DNA of 64,000 nucleotides, taken from the NCBI RefSeq assembly GCF_002968835.1, contig NZ_PKQK01000002.1, positions 496,001 through 560,000 on the forward strand, read 5' to 3'. Source of the DNA: Paenibacillus sp. PCH8 (lineage in GTDB: Bacteria > Bacillota > Bacilli > Paenibacillales > Paenibacillaceae). The notes beneath the pieces are model-generated. The model was not told the DNA's origin. It saw only the letters and a program-made list of their open reading frames with translations, and made no database searches. The position numbers and the translations under genes are program-made. This document shows, piece by piece, positions 52,523 to 61,936 of the stretch. How positions within the stretch are numbered: the stretch's first letter is position 1; the number at the start of each line of letters is the position of its first letter.

Positions 52523-53838
52523 CCGATGAACGAAACTCATTCGACGCATTGGAAGAACGGCTGAAGGGTCGCAAGACGGAATATGATACTATGCCTGTAC
52601 CTGATGTTGCGGCATCCCAGGCTGTTCAGGCTGGAATCCGTCTGGCTGCCCGCAAACGCAAGTCTCGGTTGCGCTGGTATATGAGCTCTATCTCGGCTGC
52701 TGTCCTCATTCTGCTGTTTACGGGATGTATCCGTGTCTCTCCCGCCTTTGCGTCCTTCGTGGAGCAATTGCCCGGAATGGAAGGCATTGTGAGCATGATT
52801 CGCCAGGATAAAGGGTTAATGATGGCGATCGATAAGTCTCTCTTACAGAAAGTCGGTATAACCGATGAGCATGATGGTGCTTCCGTGACTGTTGAAGGCA
52901 TTATCACAGACGAGTCACGCATGGTCATTTTTTACACGATGAAAGGCATGAAAGATTCCGAAAAATTCAACTATGACATCGATTTGCTGGATGAGAACGG
53001 TACAGATCTTCCTGTTGGATTTAGCTATTCCTCTCCTAAACCTACTTCAGAAAATGGCATTTATGAGGATAAAATCGATGTCTCATTCACAGAATCTTTA
53101 CCGCCACAAGAGCTGACCGTTATATTTAAGGAACGAGGTAAGGAACCGAATAATAAGTGGAAGGTCACTTTCCCAGTGGATCGCAGCTTAACGAAAGACA
53201 TGAAAAAAATCATTCCCGTGAACCAAACAATGACCGTGGACGGGCAGCGTATCCATGTAAAACAAGCCGTTCTGTATCCCACTCGCCTTGTACTCGATAT
53301 CGAATATGATCGGAACAACACCAAAAAAATCTTCGGAATTCGTGATCTGCAATTGGTAGATGAGCAAGGCCGAGCATGGCGAACGGATTCATCTTCCATC
53401 GGAGGCTCTGGAAGTTCCGTCTTTTTCGAAAGCATGTTCTTCTCCACTCCGAAAAAACTGATTTTGCAGGGATCTGGCCTTTCAGCAGTGGATAAGGATG
53501 AACTGGTTATCAGCATTGATCCATCATCAGGTGAAATACAAGGTGGCCCATCAAGTTTGAAATTCTTGAAAAGCACGGCCCAGGGCAAAGATTTGGTTAT
53601 CGAGTTTTCAATTGCAGACTCTCAAAATGCTACTTCAGGGCTATCTTTTACCAATATCAAGGATAGTAAAGGAAATCCTTTCGACATTAATGAAGTAGGT
53701 TGGAGCCCTTCCGTCTTTGAAGCAAGGGTTGTTATTAAAAATGGAGCCGCAGCCAAAGGAAATCTGACAATGGAAATATACTCTTACCCTGATCAAATTC
53801 GCGCACCGTTCTCTATTGAAATTCCTGTGATTCCCTAA
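52519..53838 (+). CDS. Membrane anti-sigma factor, DUF4179 family
   Basis: 439 residues. The start overlaps the sigma gene by four bases, with AAAGGAG upstream. A cytoplasmic N-terminus of about 55 residues is followed by one transmembrane helix (WYMSSISAAVLILLFTGCI), SPAFASFVEQLPGMEGIV and a large extracytoplasmic part containing DUF4179 (DEHDGASVTVEGIITDESRM) and a further beta-rich DUF5643-like half. The short cytoplasmic tail would hold the sigma factor; the outer part would sense envelope state. Release may need regulated proteolysis. Confidence 0.88.
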   Translation: MTDERNSFDALEERLKGRKTEYDTMPVPDVAASQAVQAGIRLAARKRKSRLRWYMSSISAAVLILLFTGCIRVSPAFASFVEQLPGMEGIVSMIRQDKGLMMAIDKSLLQKVGITDEHDGASVTVEGIITDESRMVIFYTMKGMKDSEKFNYDIDLLDENGTDLPVGFSYSSPKPTSENGIYEDKIDVSFTESLPPQELTVIFKERGKEPNNKWKVTFPVDRSLTKDMKKIIPVNQTMTVDGQRIHVKQAVLYPTRLVLDIEYDRNNTKKIFGIRDLQLVDEQGRAWRTDSSSIGGSGSSVFFESMFFSTPKKLILQGSGLSAVDKDELVISIDPSSGEIQGGPSSLKFLKSTAQGKDLVIEFSIADSQNATSGLSFTNIKDSKGNPFDINEVGWSPSVFEARVVIKNGAAAKGNLTMEIYSYPDQIRAPFSIEIPVIP

Positions 53839-53949
53839 AGGAAATGTAACAGCCATAAAAGCAAGCCGCATGAAGTAGTCATGCACTATAATAATAATAT
53901 CTAACATCTACATTCAATCGATATATTCACAGGAAAGGTGTGTTCCACA

Positions 53950-54993
53950 ATGAATCAACGTTCAATCCGTTATCCACAGCCACTTGCGCCAGGGGGCATC
54001 ATCGGTGTGGCGGCACCGTCCAGCGGTGTAGGCGAATCCATGTATCCTTCTCTTGTAGAGTGTAAGCTCCATATGGAGCGTCTTGGGTTTGGCGTACAAG
54101 AAAGCCCGTCCCTCCGTCACAATAGTAAATGTGTGAGTGCATCCAAAGAGGCCCGTGCCGAAGAAATGAATGCGTTTATGCGTGATCCGAATATTCAAGC
54201 GATTATCCCTCCATGGGGCGGGGAATTCCTGATGGATATTCTCCCCCTGTTGGACTGGGGAGCATTTCGAACGTTGCCACCTAAGTGGGTTATGGGCTAT
54301 TCGGATATCAGTACATTCCTGTTTGCTTATACATTGCTCACTGGCACAGCTTCGGCTCATGGCACCAATTATGTAGATCTTCGATCAAGCCAGATCGATT
54401 GGGTTACTGCACGCTGCTTGGATGTATTACAGACCGAACAGGGCGGGCAGATTACACAATCGTCTTCTACGCATTATCAAACGGAATGGAAACCAGAACT
54501 GCCCGGTTTCAATCTGGATACACCTTCCCGCTGGAAACAGCTCGGTCATGCGGAAGATGCAGACACGGCCGTATCATTCTCTGGACGACTCATGGGCGGC
54601 TGCATGGATACAATCACCTGTCTGATCGGTACACCGTATGCCCCCGTTGAAACATATCTGGATGAGTATTGTGCAGACGAGGGAACGATCTGGTACTTGG
54701 AGAGCTGTGAGATGAATGCGGGAGATATCTATCGTCATCTATGGCAGATGAGACAGGCGGGCTGGTTTGCAGGCGTGAAAGGCTTCATGTTTGGCCGACT
54801 TGCCGGTTATTCGGATACAGGAGATTTTAATTTCACGGATGCCCTGTCTTCAGCACTGAAAGATCTGGACGTGCCTATCCTGTACGATGTGGATTTAGGC
54901 CATATCCCACCTCAACTCACCTTTGTGAACGGAGCACTGGGTAAAGTGGCTTATGAAAATGGACGCGGGAGCCTTGAGATGACGTTTCGGTAA
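53950..54993 (+). CDS. S66 family peptidase (LD-carboxypeptidase / MccF-like)
   Basis: 347 residues from the ATG at 53950 (GGAAAGG upstream). LAPGGIIGVAAPSSGVGESM, then PWGGEFLMDILPLLDW and the nucleophile Ser in VMGYSDISTFLFAY; LMGGCMDTITCLIGTPY and YLESCEMNAGDIYRHLWQM carry the Glu region, and YDVDLGHIPPQLTFVNGA the His. This Ser-His-Glu triad family cleaves LD peptide bonds of murein tripeptides or detoxifies microcin C-like nucleotide peptides. The MccF-like length and WGG motif leave both roles open. Confidence 0.88.
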   Translation: MNQRSIRYPQPLAPGGIIGVAAPSSGVGESMYPSLVECKLHMERLGFGVQESPSLRHNSKCVSASKEARAEEMNAFMRDPNIQAIIPPWGGEFLMDILPLLDWGAFRTLPPKWVMGYSDISTFLFAYTLLTGTASAHGTNYVDLRSSQIDWVTARCLDVLQTEQGGQITQSSSTHYQTEWKPELPGFNLDTPSRWKQLGHAEDADTAVSFSGRLMGGCMDTITCLIGTPYAPVETYLDEYCADEGTIWYLESCEMNAGDIYRHLWQMRQAGWFAGVKGFMFGRLAGYSDTGDFNFTDALSSALKDLDVPILYDVDLGHIPPQLTFVNGALGKVAYENGRGSLEMTFR

Positions 54994-55057
54994 TCACCTT
55001 TTGTAGGCGGATGCATACCTTGAAGTATGAACTTATTTTGAGGAAGGGTTGTGCATC

Positions 55058-55363
55058 ATGTCTGATTCCACATCCACACCATCCACACGCGTCGTATACC
55101 AGGCCAATCAACCGATGCTCCAATCCGTGCAAAATGTGCGGAATATGCTTCATCATACAGCCCGGCAACATATAGGCAAGAAGGTGCACGTCCAGAATAT
55201 GGATGGTCAGGTATGGGAAGGTGTCATCATCAGTGCAGACCGCGGGATTCTGTATCTCCAGGTTACTCCGATGCATGGATATCCTGAGCCACGCGCTTTA
55301 TTCGGACCGACCATTTTGCCACTCGTCCTGTATGAGTTGTTAGTCATTACGCTGTTAATGTAG
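55058..55363 (+). CDS. Hypothetical small protein, Sm-like barrel suspected
   Basis: 101 residues from the ATG at 55058 (AGGAAGGG upstream). The core HIGKKVHVQNMDGQVWEGVI followed by ISADRGILYLQV has the strand-turn pattern of a small LSm-like or coat-protein barrel (inference only). The C-terminus is hydrophobic (TILPLVLYELLVITLLM), perhaps a membrane tail. Not recognised as a named family. A strong terminator follows. Confidence 0.65.
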   Translation: MSDSTSTPSTRVVYQANQPMLQSVQNVRNMLHHTARQHIGKKVHVQNMDGQVWEGVIISADRGILYLQVTPMHGYPEPRALFGPTILPLVLYELLVITLLM

Positions 55364-55393
55364 CTTGGTTTAATGTACTTCACGCAACGTGTG

Positions 55394-55463
55394 CCACAAC
55401 CCACAAAAAGCTCCGCTCCTGCCCCTTCGGGCCTTGGGAACGAAGCTTTTTTGGGGTTTGTGG
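55394..55463 (+). terminator. Long terminator hairpin
   Basis: Nested arms CCACAA/TTTGTGG and AAAAAGCT/AGCTTTTTT with an inner GCCCCTTCGGGC-type stem. Symmetric, so possibly bidirectional. Confidence 0.8.
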
Positions 55464-55567
55464 ATTTAATGAAATGTCTCTGGATGAAGAGATTCTTCTC
55501 GCGGTACAAGCTGGATAAGTGACTTCTTCTCCTTCGTGCGGTATGTTTCCTTGCTGGTGTGTGAAAT

Positions 55568-56437
55568 ATGATACAATGGTGTCGGCACCACGCCTTATCT
55601 CATATGAAACGGAGTTTGATCCGGTTGGAATACATACGTCATGATTCATCTCCCGTAACTCAAACCGAGGCGGGTAGGATTGGCAACCATTCTACTGAAC
55701 AACCCCGCGTGATTGCAATCTGTCTGCTCGCAGGCAAAATCATGCTGCAAAGCGGTGGTGAAACCTACCGTGTCGAAGATACGATGAAACGTATGGCAGC
55801 GGCGCTTGGATTACCCCACTCGCACAGTTATGTTGTGCCAACAGGCATCTTTTTCTCGGTAGATGCAACCGAACCTGCCAAGCTGATTCGCATCTCTGAG
55901 CGTACAACGGATCTGGACAAAGTATCCGAGGTGAATGCGGTCTCCCGCCGCATTGGACAAGGAGAATTATCCGTTCAGGAAGCGCATGACCTGTTGTTGC
56001 AGATTGAAGGCAAACCTTCCTCCTACTCAACGACCGTGCTGCTTGGGGCTGCGGCGTTATCCAGCGGTTGTTTTACCATTATGTTTGGCGGGGGTTGGGG
56101 CGACTTTCTTCCAGCGCTCGTCTGCGGTGGCATAGGCTATGCAGCCGTGATTGCCTTTCACCGGTTGGTACAGGTCAAATTCTTTGCCGAGCTTACCGCA
56201 GCCTTCGTCATTGGTTTACTCGCTTTTTTCCTGGTCTATATCGGAGCAGGCCATGAACGGGACAAAATCATCATTGGTTCGGTTATGCCTTTGGTTCCAG
56301 GTCTGCTGATTACCAATGCCGTACGTGACCTGATGGCCGGACATCTGGTGTCCGGTTTATCCAAGGGAGCCGAAGCGTTTCTAACCGCTTTTGCGATTGG
56401 TACCGGTATAGCGGTTGTGTTTTCACTTTTTATGTAA
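55568..56437 (+). CDS. Threonine/serine exporter subunit, ThrE N-terminal (YjjP-like)
   Basis: Up to 289 residues. The start is uncertain: the ATG at 55568 has no clear ribosome site, and an ATG at 55604 is another choice. Cytoplasmic domain with CLLAGKIMLQSGGETYRVED and THxY-like SHSYVVPTGIFFSVDA, then five hydrophobic segments (TVLLGAAALSSGCFTIMFGG; ELTAAFVIGLLAFFLVYIGA; VMPLVPGLLITNAVRDLMAG; FLTAFAIGTGIAVVFSLFM). This is the PF06738 half of a split ThrE-type exporter. The next gene encodes the other half. Cargo in homologues: threonine/serine or small organic acids. Confidence 0.88.
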   Translation: MIQWCRHHALSHMKRSLIRLEYIRHDSSPVTQTEAGRIGNHSTEQPRVIAICLLAGKIMLQSGGETYRVEDTMKRMAAALGLPHSHSYVVPTGIFFSVDATEPAKLIRISERTTDLDKVSEVNAVSRRIGQGELSVQEAHDLLLQIEGKPSSYSTTVLLGAAALSSGCFTIMFGGGWGDFLPALVCGGIGYAAVIAFHRLVQVKFFAELTAAFVIGLLAFFLVYIGAGHERDKIIIGSVMPLVPGLLITNAVRDLMAGHLVSGLSKGAEAFLTAFAIGTGIAVVFSLFM

Positions 56438-56455
56438 GACGGAGGAATGCAGGAT

Positions 56456-56914
56456 ATGCTCCATTTTATTGAACAAGCCTTGACCAGTTTTGTCGCTTCG
56501 GCGGCGTTCGGCATTATCTTCAACGCACCACGACGCATGTTGCTTCACGGTGGATTTGTCGGCATGATCGGCTGGATCATCTATATCGTGCTCGAATATG
56601 CAGCGGATGCGGTTCCTGCCACACTTGCAGCGACCATAGCCGTAGGTGTCATCAGTCAGGTTTTCTCCCGTATGTTCCGTGCACCCGTTATTATTTTCAG
56701 TGTCGCAGGCATCATTCCTCTGGTTCCGGGTGGACTCGCGTACAATGCCATGCGTAGTTTTGTTCAACATGACTACAGTGCAGCCATGGAGATGGCAGCC
56801 AAGGCACTCATGTTATCTGGTGCCATCGCCGTGGGCCTCGTACTATCCGAGGTGCTAAACCAGATGATACGCCGATTATCCGACTCGTTGCGGACAAAAT
56901 CATTGCCAAAGTGA
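56456..56914 (+). CDS. Threonine/serine exporter subunit, ThrE C-terminal (YjjB-like)
   Basis: 152 residues from the ATG at 56456; an in-frame ATG at 56447 lies too close to GGAGG to use it. Four to five hydrophobic segments: FVASAAFGIIFNAPRRML, GFVGMIGWIIYIVLEYAADA, PATLAATIAVGVISQVFS, APVIIFSVAGIIPLVPGGLA, and AAKALMLSGAIAVGLVLSEV. The IPLVPGG motif matches that in the partner subunit. It completes a two-gene exporter operon. The spacing of 18 bp to the preceding gene supports cotranslation. Confidence 0.88.
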   Translation: MLHFIEQALTSFVASAAFGIIFNAPRRMLLHGGFVGMIGWIIYIVLEYAADAVPATLAATIAVGVISQVFSRMFRAPVIIFSVAGIIPLVPGGLAYNAMRSFVQHDYSAAMEMAAKALMLSGAIAVGLVLSEVLNQMIRRLSDSLRTKSLPK

Positions 56915-56943
56915 CCTTGCTTTGTACCCATCATGAGACGCAA

Positions 56944-56993
56944 GGAAGGCCCGTTACAGACAGAGTGAATTCTCTGTACGCAACGGGCCTTCC
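56944..56993. terminator. Bidirectional terminator-like hairpin
   Basis: Perfect 12-bp arms GGAAGGCCCGTT/AACGGGCCTTCC with an inner ACAGA/TCTGT pair, between the convergent exporter and DUF2569 genes. There is no strong T run, so it may stop transcription only partly or protect 3' ends. Confidence 0.65.
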
Positions 56994-57049
56994 CCATGAG
57001 ATTTTCTTTTTGGACTGTATGCCAACACAACGGAAGCCTGTTACACGGC

Positions 57050-57595
57050 TTACTTTATGAACGTATTCTTAACCCGCACCGACTTGAGGAAGTATGGAAT
57101 GAAGATACAGCACGTCAGGAGCGATCGTATGATTAAATGAAAAGCTGGTGTTGGATCGAGCACATGCTGTTCTCTTGGAATCTCACCTCGTGCAATCAGA
57201 ATCCAGGTCACGATTCCTATCACGACATTCAACACATACATCACCATCATCATGCGTGGAAACTGTTTCTTCTTTTTATATAAAAGAACGAGACTCACAA
57301 TAACGATCATCAATAGAATGATGCTGCTAATGAAGCCAAACCATAGAAGTGGGCGTATCACCTCAGTGTACATCTGCTGATCGACACCACGGCCTTCTAC
57401 CCATCTGGCCGGGTCCATAAAGACGTTTACCTGCGACACATCCGAGATGAGAAACACCAGGGAGAGCCAAAGACTAATCTGAATCAAAATAAGCCAGCCG
57501 CCTAATCCTGAGATGCCAGGAAATTCCGGTCTGATCCCGGTTTTGGGCGACAGCGAGTTCATATCCAGTTCCGATTTCCTATATTTATAGTCCAT
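57050..57595 (-). CDS. DUF2569 family membrane protein
   Basis: 181 residues. The ATG at 57595 has AAGGAGGC upstream. GISGLGGWLILIQISLWLSL and the C-terminal IPYFLKSVRVKNTFIK are the two ends of the DUF2569 signature. Four membrane helices are predicted (about 30-55, 85-110, 120-140, 150-170). The first 28 residues are a hydrophilic extension (MDYKYRKSELDMNSLSPKTG). Function of the family is unknown. It is convergent with the exporter operon and downstream of the broken PBP gene. Confidence 0.85.
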   Translation of the reverse strand: MDYKYRKSELDMNSLSPKTGIRPEFPGISGLGGWLILIQISLWLSLVFLISDVSQVNVFMDPARWVEGRGVDQQMYTEVIRPLLWFGFISSIILLMIVIVSLVLLYKKKKQFPRMMMVMYVLNVVIGIVTWILIARGEIPREQHVLDPTPAFHLIIRSLLTCCIFIPYFLKSVRVKNTFIK

Positions 57596-57708
57596 TCCAG
57601 CCTCCTTTACGATAGATAAGACAACATATTATACATTAAAAGCTAATCCTGTGTTCTCCAAGAGAAGGAAATAATCGTCTGGACTATGGTCTCTCTCTCC
57701 ATTGGATT

Positions 57709-59338
57709 CTATTGCGTAGCACGTATCATCACCGAAGCGAACAACTCCGCCGCAGTGCCACTTCCCGTGCGCATAACATGCTCTACATCGGTATGATCAA
57801 ACCCCATCCACACGGCTGCAGTCCATTCGCTCGTATATCCAACAAACCAAAGATCACGATTCGCATCTTTAGCAACACCCGAGACACCCGCCTGTGTCGT
57901 CCCCGTTTTGCCCGCCACCGTAACCTGGTTCATCCGTGCCCGACTACCTGTCCCTGGCTAACCACACTTTGCAGCATCTTCGTCATAGCATTCGCTGTGC
58001 GAGTGGTAATAACCTGTTTATTTTCAGACCTATGCGAATAAATAATCTGTCCATCGGTATCGGTAATCTCTCGAATTAGGTGTGCCGTATTATACTTGCC
58101 GTTATTGGCAAATACCGCGTAGGCTTGTGCCATTTTTAGCGGAGATACTCCCTTATGTAGTCCTCCCAAGGCAATAGAGAGGTTCAGATCCTCTTCTCCC
58201 AGTTCGATCCCCAATCGACTGGCAAATGGATAGGCCTGTTTCAACCCAATTTCATGAAGTAACCAAACGGCTGGCGCGTTGATGGATTGCTGAATGGCCT
58301 GGGACATGGTAACAGATCCCCTGTAATGCCCTCCCAAATTGCCGGGTTGGTAACTACCATACGGGATGAATCTCGAAATGTTTGCTCCATGGCAAGCTGC
58401 GCTTGCCGATTCAATCCGGTATGAATCGTCCAGCCCGCTGATTGAATCTCTGCTCCACTCTTGCCTGTGATCCGGGAAGCCTCCTGGATTACCGCATCCA
58501 CAGCGGACACATAAGCAGGCTCGCTCAAACCCGGTGCAGCTACTGACTTCAATTCCGTGTCAGAGGGCGTGTAATCGACGTGGCGAGCTTCCAGCATCTG
58601 TTTGCGCGTAATCAGTCCCTGCTCATGCATGATCGCATGCACGACAGAACGCCGCTGTTTTGAAAGCGAAGGATGATCCACCGGATTATAGATGGAAGGT
58701 CCTTTCGGAATTCCAGCCAGCGTAGCGATCTGCCATAGCTCCAACTGATGCAAATCTGTAATCCCGAAATAACGTACAGCTGCCGCTTTAACACCATACT
58801 GCTGTCGCCCCATGTAGATGTGATTCAAGTACAGTTCCAATATCTCATCCTTCTTAAACTTCTTCTCCAACGCCATGGCGATCGATATTTCATTCACCTT
58901 CCGGGTCCATGTTTTATTCCCGTTCAAATACAGATTTCTTGCCAGTTGCTGCGTAATGGAGCTTCCTCCCTGACTCAGATCCATATGTATGATGTCTTGC
59001 ACGATGGCCCTGCCCACCCCGATGAAATCCAATCCATCATGGCTGTAAAACCGTCGATCTTCTGTAGCTAAGAAAGCCATGATCAGCAAATCCGGCATGG
59101 CGTTCAGATCTGCAAATTCCGAATATCCTTTGGTCTGTGTATACAATCTCGAAATTTCGTTTCCCTCTGCGTTCGTAATAAGGGTTGAAGCGGCCACCTG
59201 AATAGCCTCTGGATGATTGCGAAGCATTCCTTCACCATACACAATCAGATAAAGATAGAGAAGCGTCAGCGTAAGAACCACTGCAACGGTTGCATCGAAT
59301 ATGTGATAAATCCAGCGCTTGCTCCTGCGTCTCAACAT
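57709..59338 (-). pseudogene. Class A penicillin-binding protein, active-site Ser region deleted and frameshifted
   Basis: The ATG at 59338 (AGGGAGCCGAA upstream) starts a membrane anchor (DATVAVVLTLTLLYLYLIVY) and an intact-looking GT51 glycosyltransferase domain: LLIMAFLATEDRRFYSHDGL (catalytic Glu), GGSSITQQLARNLYLNGNKT, ILELYLNHIYMGRQQYGVKA. The transpeptidase domain is wrecked. After HTGLNRQAQLAMEQTF the sequence jumps frame and joins YGSYQPGNLGGHYRGSVTMS, losing about 100 residues including the S-x-x-K motif. A lost A near 57930 shifts it again before VTVAGKTGTTQ. The SxN-like QSIN and KTGTT remain. Overlaps the preceding gene by 7 bases. Confidence 0.88.
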
Positions 59339-59964
59339 TTCGGCTCCCTGATTACCTGTTCACTCGGAGCTGAATCGTCCTGAACCTTCAGTTCTGTAAT
59401 CCCTAGCGCATGTTGGAGTAGCAATGTCTGTTCATAGGCTAGCCTGACCCAGTGCTGCATCTCTACCGCGTCCTTGCATCGACCTTGAATGATCTCGTCC
59501 AGAGAGGAACGGACACCGTACAGCGTAAGTTTTATCGGTAATCCCATTGGTGTCGAGATCGCTTGAGAGTTCTCTTGCATATGAAATGCAATCGTATTCA
59601 GATGGTTAGCCATCTGCCTTAACTCTCCTCTACTTAATACATCCATTTGGGCAGGGACCCGACCATTCGCGAGATCCGTTGTTCCGCTTGCAATATGCCG
59701 GAGATCCTCTGCTATCTTCTGCGAACGAATCCAGAAAAAGACTGCAAACAAGACTCCCCCGATGAAGATGAGGAACGGCCTTGTTCCAATGTGGTTTATT
59801 CCCCAGTTCATCATACGGGTTATCCACGCTACATCTGACAAGACATGAGCATAGGCAAATCGCAGCATGTGATGAACGACAAACAGGAGCACAGCGCTAA
59901 GGATGGCGCTTGCTCCGCAAATATATAGGTAACTGATTCTTACTGTACGCCATGATGACTTCAT
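59332..59964 (-). CDS. Truncated histidine-kinase paralogue (membrane + HAMP only)
   Basis: 210 residues from the ATG at 59964 (GAGGAGG upstream). It aligns by eye with the N-terminal half of the kinase at 60052-61176: two transmembrane helices with INHIGTRPFLIFIGGVLFAV against LIHNIGSVPLMIVVGALGFV, then a HAMP-like region (LRQMANHLNTIAFHMQ). No H-box with His in a functional setting and no HATPase domain are present. It may modulate the intact kinase by forming mixed dimers, or be a remnant. The frame is clean, which argues for function. Cotranscribed with the PBP gene. Confidence 0.7.
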   Translation of the reverse strand: MKSSWRTVRISYLYICGASAILSAVLLFVVHHMLRFAYAHVLSDVAWITRMMNWGINHIGTRPFLIFIGGVLFAVFFWIRSQKIAEDLRHIASGTTDLANGRVPAQMDVLSRGELRQMANHLNTIAFHMQENSQAISTPMGLPIKLTLYGVRSSLDEIIQGRCKDAVEMQHWVRLAYEQTLLLQHALGITELKVQDDSAPSEQVIREPKC

Positions 59965-60002
59965 ATTCGGTATCCTCCTCAATTCTGTAGTGAACTCAAT
60001 TG

Positions 60003-60062
60003 AGATTAAGAATACCGAATATTTCTTAATGAAGGTGTGTTTAACTTCTTATCATTTTCTTA
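60003..60062 (-). promoter_or_regulatory. Candidate binding region for the OmpR-type regulator
   Basis: Between the kinase and its truncated paralogue the minus strand carries TTAAGAAAATGATAAGAAGT and then TTAAGAAATATT and TTCTTAAT: repeated TTAAGAA elements. OmpR-family regulators bind direct repeats of this size. Proposed only on the repeats and position. Confidence 0.35.
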
Positions 60063-61176
60063 ACACAGGAGGATCAATCACAGGAAACCGGGTAACAAAG
60101 TCAGTTCTTCCGTTTTCACTGTAGACAGTGATATTTCCGTGATGTAATTCAATCATTGATTTGGCAATTGCCAGACCCAGACCGGTACCTCCTGTGTCCC
60201 GGGAACGGGATTTATCCACACGATAAAAACGTTCAAACAGACGAGGAAGATCCTGAGCCGGAATCGGGTCGCCATAATTACTAATACGAACCACAGCTTC
60301 TTCCTCTTCCAGAGCAAGTCCAATCTCCATCACTTTACCTTGCGAACCATACCGAATGGCATTGCTGAACAGATTTTCATACGCTCGTACAAGTTCGCCT
60401 GGAGCTGCCAGAATCCATAGCGGTTCTTGTCCACCGACAATCGTATAGGTCATGCCGGCGTCCTCCAGCATTGGAGCAAACTCTTCAGCCAGCTGCATCA
60501 GAAACGAATTCAGATTCAACGCATTCAAAGACAACGGCAGACTCCCCCCGCTTACACGCGTATACTCGAACAGATCATCAATTAGCCTGCGAAGTGTTAA
60601 GGATTTCTCATAAGCAATGCTAACGTAATAGCGCATCTCAATTTCATCCTGGTACCGATCCTTCTCAACGTACTCCAGAAATCCAAGGATTGACGTTAGT
60701 GGTGTTCTCAGATCATGGGATATGCCCGTTATCAGATCATTTTTGGCAGCGACGGCATTACGTTCTTCCTGTAGGGACAACTGCAATTGTTCAGCCATCT
60801 GATTAATACTTGCAGCCACCACTCCGAACTCATCCGAGGTCTTCACCTCGATGCGATGAGACAACTCTCCTTTGGCAACTTCCTGAATGCCCGCCGTAAT
60901 TTCATCCAGAACTCGCATCACCTTGCGTGAGAACAGGAAAAAAAACAGCACAAAACCAAGAGCTCCTACCACGATCATCAACGGCACTGATCCGATATTA
61001 TGGATCAACCACCGAATTCCTTTAGCTGAAACAGAATAATTCGGATACGTCTGAGCTTCCAGAATAGACTGCCCAACCCTGCTGCCCCCGTACAAGACAG
61101 CCGCGGTCAATATGCCGCTTAACAGAAATGCATAGATAAACTTCCATCGAACTGTGTTAATTACATTTGAATTCAT
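60052..61176 (-). CDS. OmpR-type sensor histidine kinase (VanS-like)
   Basis: 374 residues from the ATG at 61176 (GGGAG eight bases upstream). Two transmembrane helices (FIYAFLLSGILTAAVLYGGS and VPLMIVVGALGFVLFFFLFS) with a short extracytoplasmic loop of about 35 residues, a HAMP domain, the H-box DLITGISHDLRTPLTSILGF, N-box ENLFSNAIRYG, and G-boxes DKSRSRDTGGTGLGLAIAKS. The short loop suggests sensing within the membrane, as in kinases for cell-wall-active drugs. Pairs with the regulator gene 55 bp upstream. The downstream PBP fits a cell-wall role. Confidence 0.9.
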   Translation of the reverse strand: MNSNVINTVRWKFIYAFLLSGILTAAVLYGGSRVGQSILEAQTYPNYSVSAKGIRWLIHNIGSVPLMIVVGALGFVLFFFLFSRKVMRVLDEITAGIQEVAKGELSHRIEVKTSDEFGVVAASINQMAEQLQLSLQEERNAVAAKNDLITGISHDLRTPLTSILGFLEYVEKDRYQDEIEMRYYVSIAYEKSLTLRRLIDDLFEYTRVSGGSLPLSLNALNLNSFLMQLAEEFAPMLEDAGMTYTIVGGQEPLWILAAPGELVRAYENLFSNAIRYGSQGKVMEIGLALEEEEAVVRISNYGDPIPAQDLPRLFERFYRVDKSRSRDTGGTGLGLAIAKSMIELHHGNITVYSENGRTDFVTRFPVIDPPVLRK

Positions 61177-61231
61177 TGTAGAAGCTCCCGCCTGTGTACA
61201 TATCACCTAACATTCTGTAGATGCATATTTC

Positions 61232-61936
61232 TTATTGAGGTTTGATCATCTTGTAGCCAACACCCCATACGGTCTGAATAAACTTGGGATGCTTACTGTC
61301 GAGTTCAATCTTCTCTCGAATCTTGCGGATATGCACCATAACTGTATTGTTCGACTCCATGAACTCTTCCTTCCACACTTGACAATAGATCTGTTCCATA
61401 CTTAGCACTGAACCCTGATGACGCGCCAACAGTTCCAGCACAGCAAATTCACGGGGAGTCAGACGAACCGGCTGTTCGTCCACCCAGACCTCATGTGTAT
61501 CGGTATTAATGATCAGATCATCGATAACCCACTCATGCTCCTTGTTCTCCCGACCTTCATTGAAGGTATGATACCTCCGCAGCTGGGATTTCGCCCGTGC
61601 CACAAGTTCAAGCGGGTTAAACGGCTTGGTCACATAATCATCGGCACCGATACTTAGTCCTGTTATTTTATCCATATCCATGCTTTTGGCAGACAACATA
61701 ATGATTGGCATTTTCTGCTCTTCCCGAATTTTCATACAAGCTTCGATTCCATCCATATTCGGCATCATGACATCGAGAATAATGAGATCAACCGATTCTT
61801 TTTTCAATAGTTCCAGCGCCTCAATCCCGTCACTCGCTGTGAGAATACGGTAACCTTCGTTGCCAAAATAAATTTCCATCAATTTAATAATCTCCTGCTC
61901 ATCATCCACAAGCAGAATAGTTGCTGGCTGTGCCAC
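61232..61936 (-). CDS. OmpR/PhoB-family response regulator (VanR-like)
   Basis: 234 residues from a GTG at 61936 with AAGGA eight bases upstream; the open frame continues to 62143 but the extra 69 residues are not part of the family. Receiver: ILLVDDEQEIIKLMEIYF, phospho-acceptor in LIILDVMMPNMDGIEA, Thr/Ser in IIMLSAK, Lys in YVTKPFNPLE. C-terminal winged helix: VRLTPREFAVLELLARHQGS and MVHIRKIREKIELDSKHP. First gene of a probable operon: regulator, kinase, truncated kinase, PBP. Confidence 0.92.
   Translation of the reverse strand: MAQPATILLVDDEQEIIKLMEIYFGNEGYRILTASDGIEALELLKKESVDLIILDVMMPNMDGIEACMKIREEQKMPIIMLSAKSMDMDKITGLSIGADDYVTKPFNPLELVARAKSQLRRYHTFNEGRENKEHEWVIDDLIINTDTHEVWVDEQPVRLTPREFAVLELLARHQGSVLSMEQIYCQVWKEEFMESNNTVMVHIRKIREKIELDSKHPKFIQTVWGVGYKMIKPQ

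Noticed and set aside
53839-53937. Riboswitch or attenuator before the S66 peptidase gene
   Set aside because: Only a small GCATGA/TCATGC hairpin is present and no known riboswitch core was recognised.
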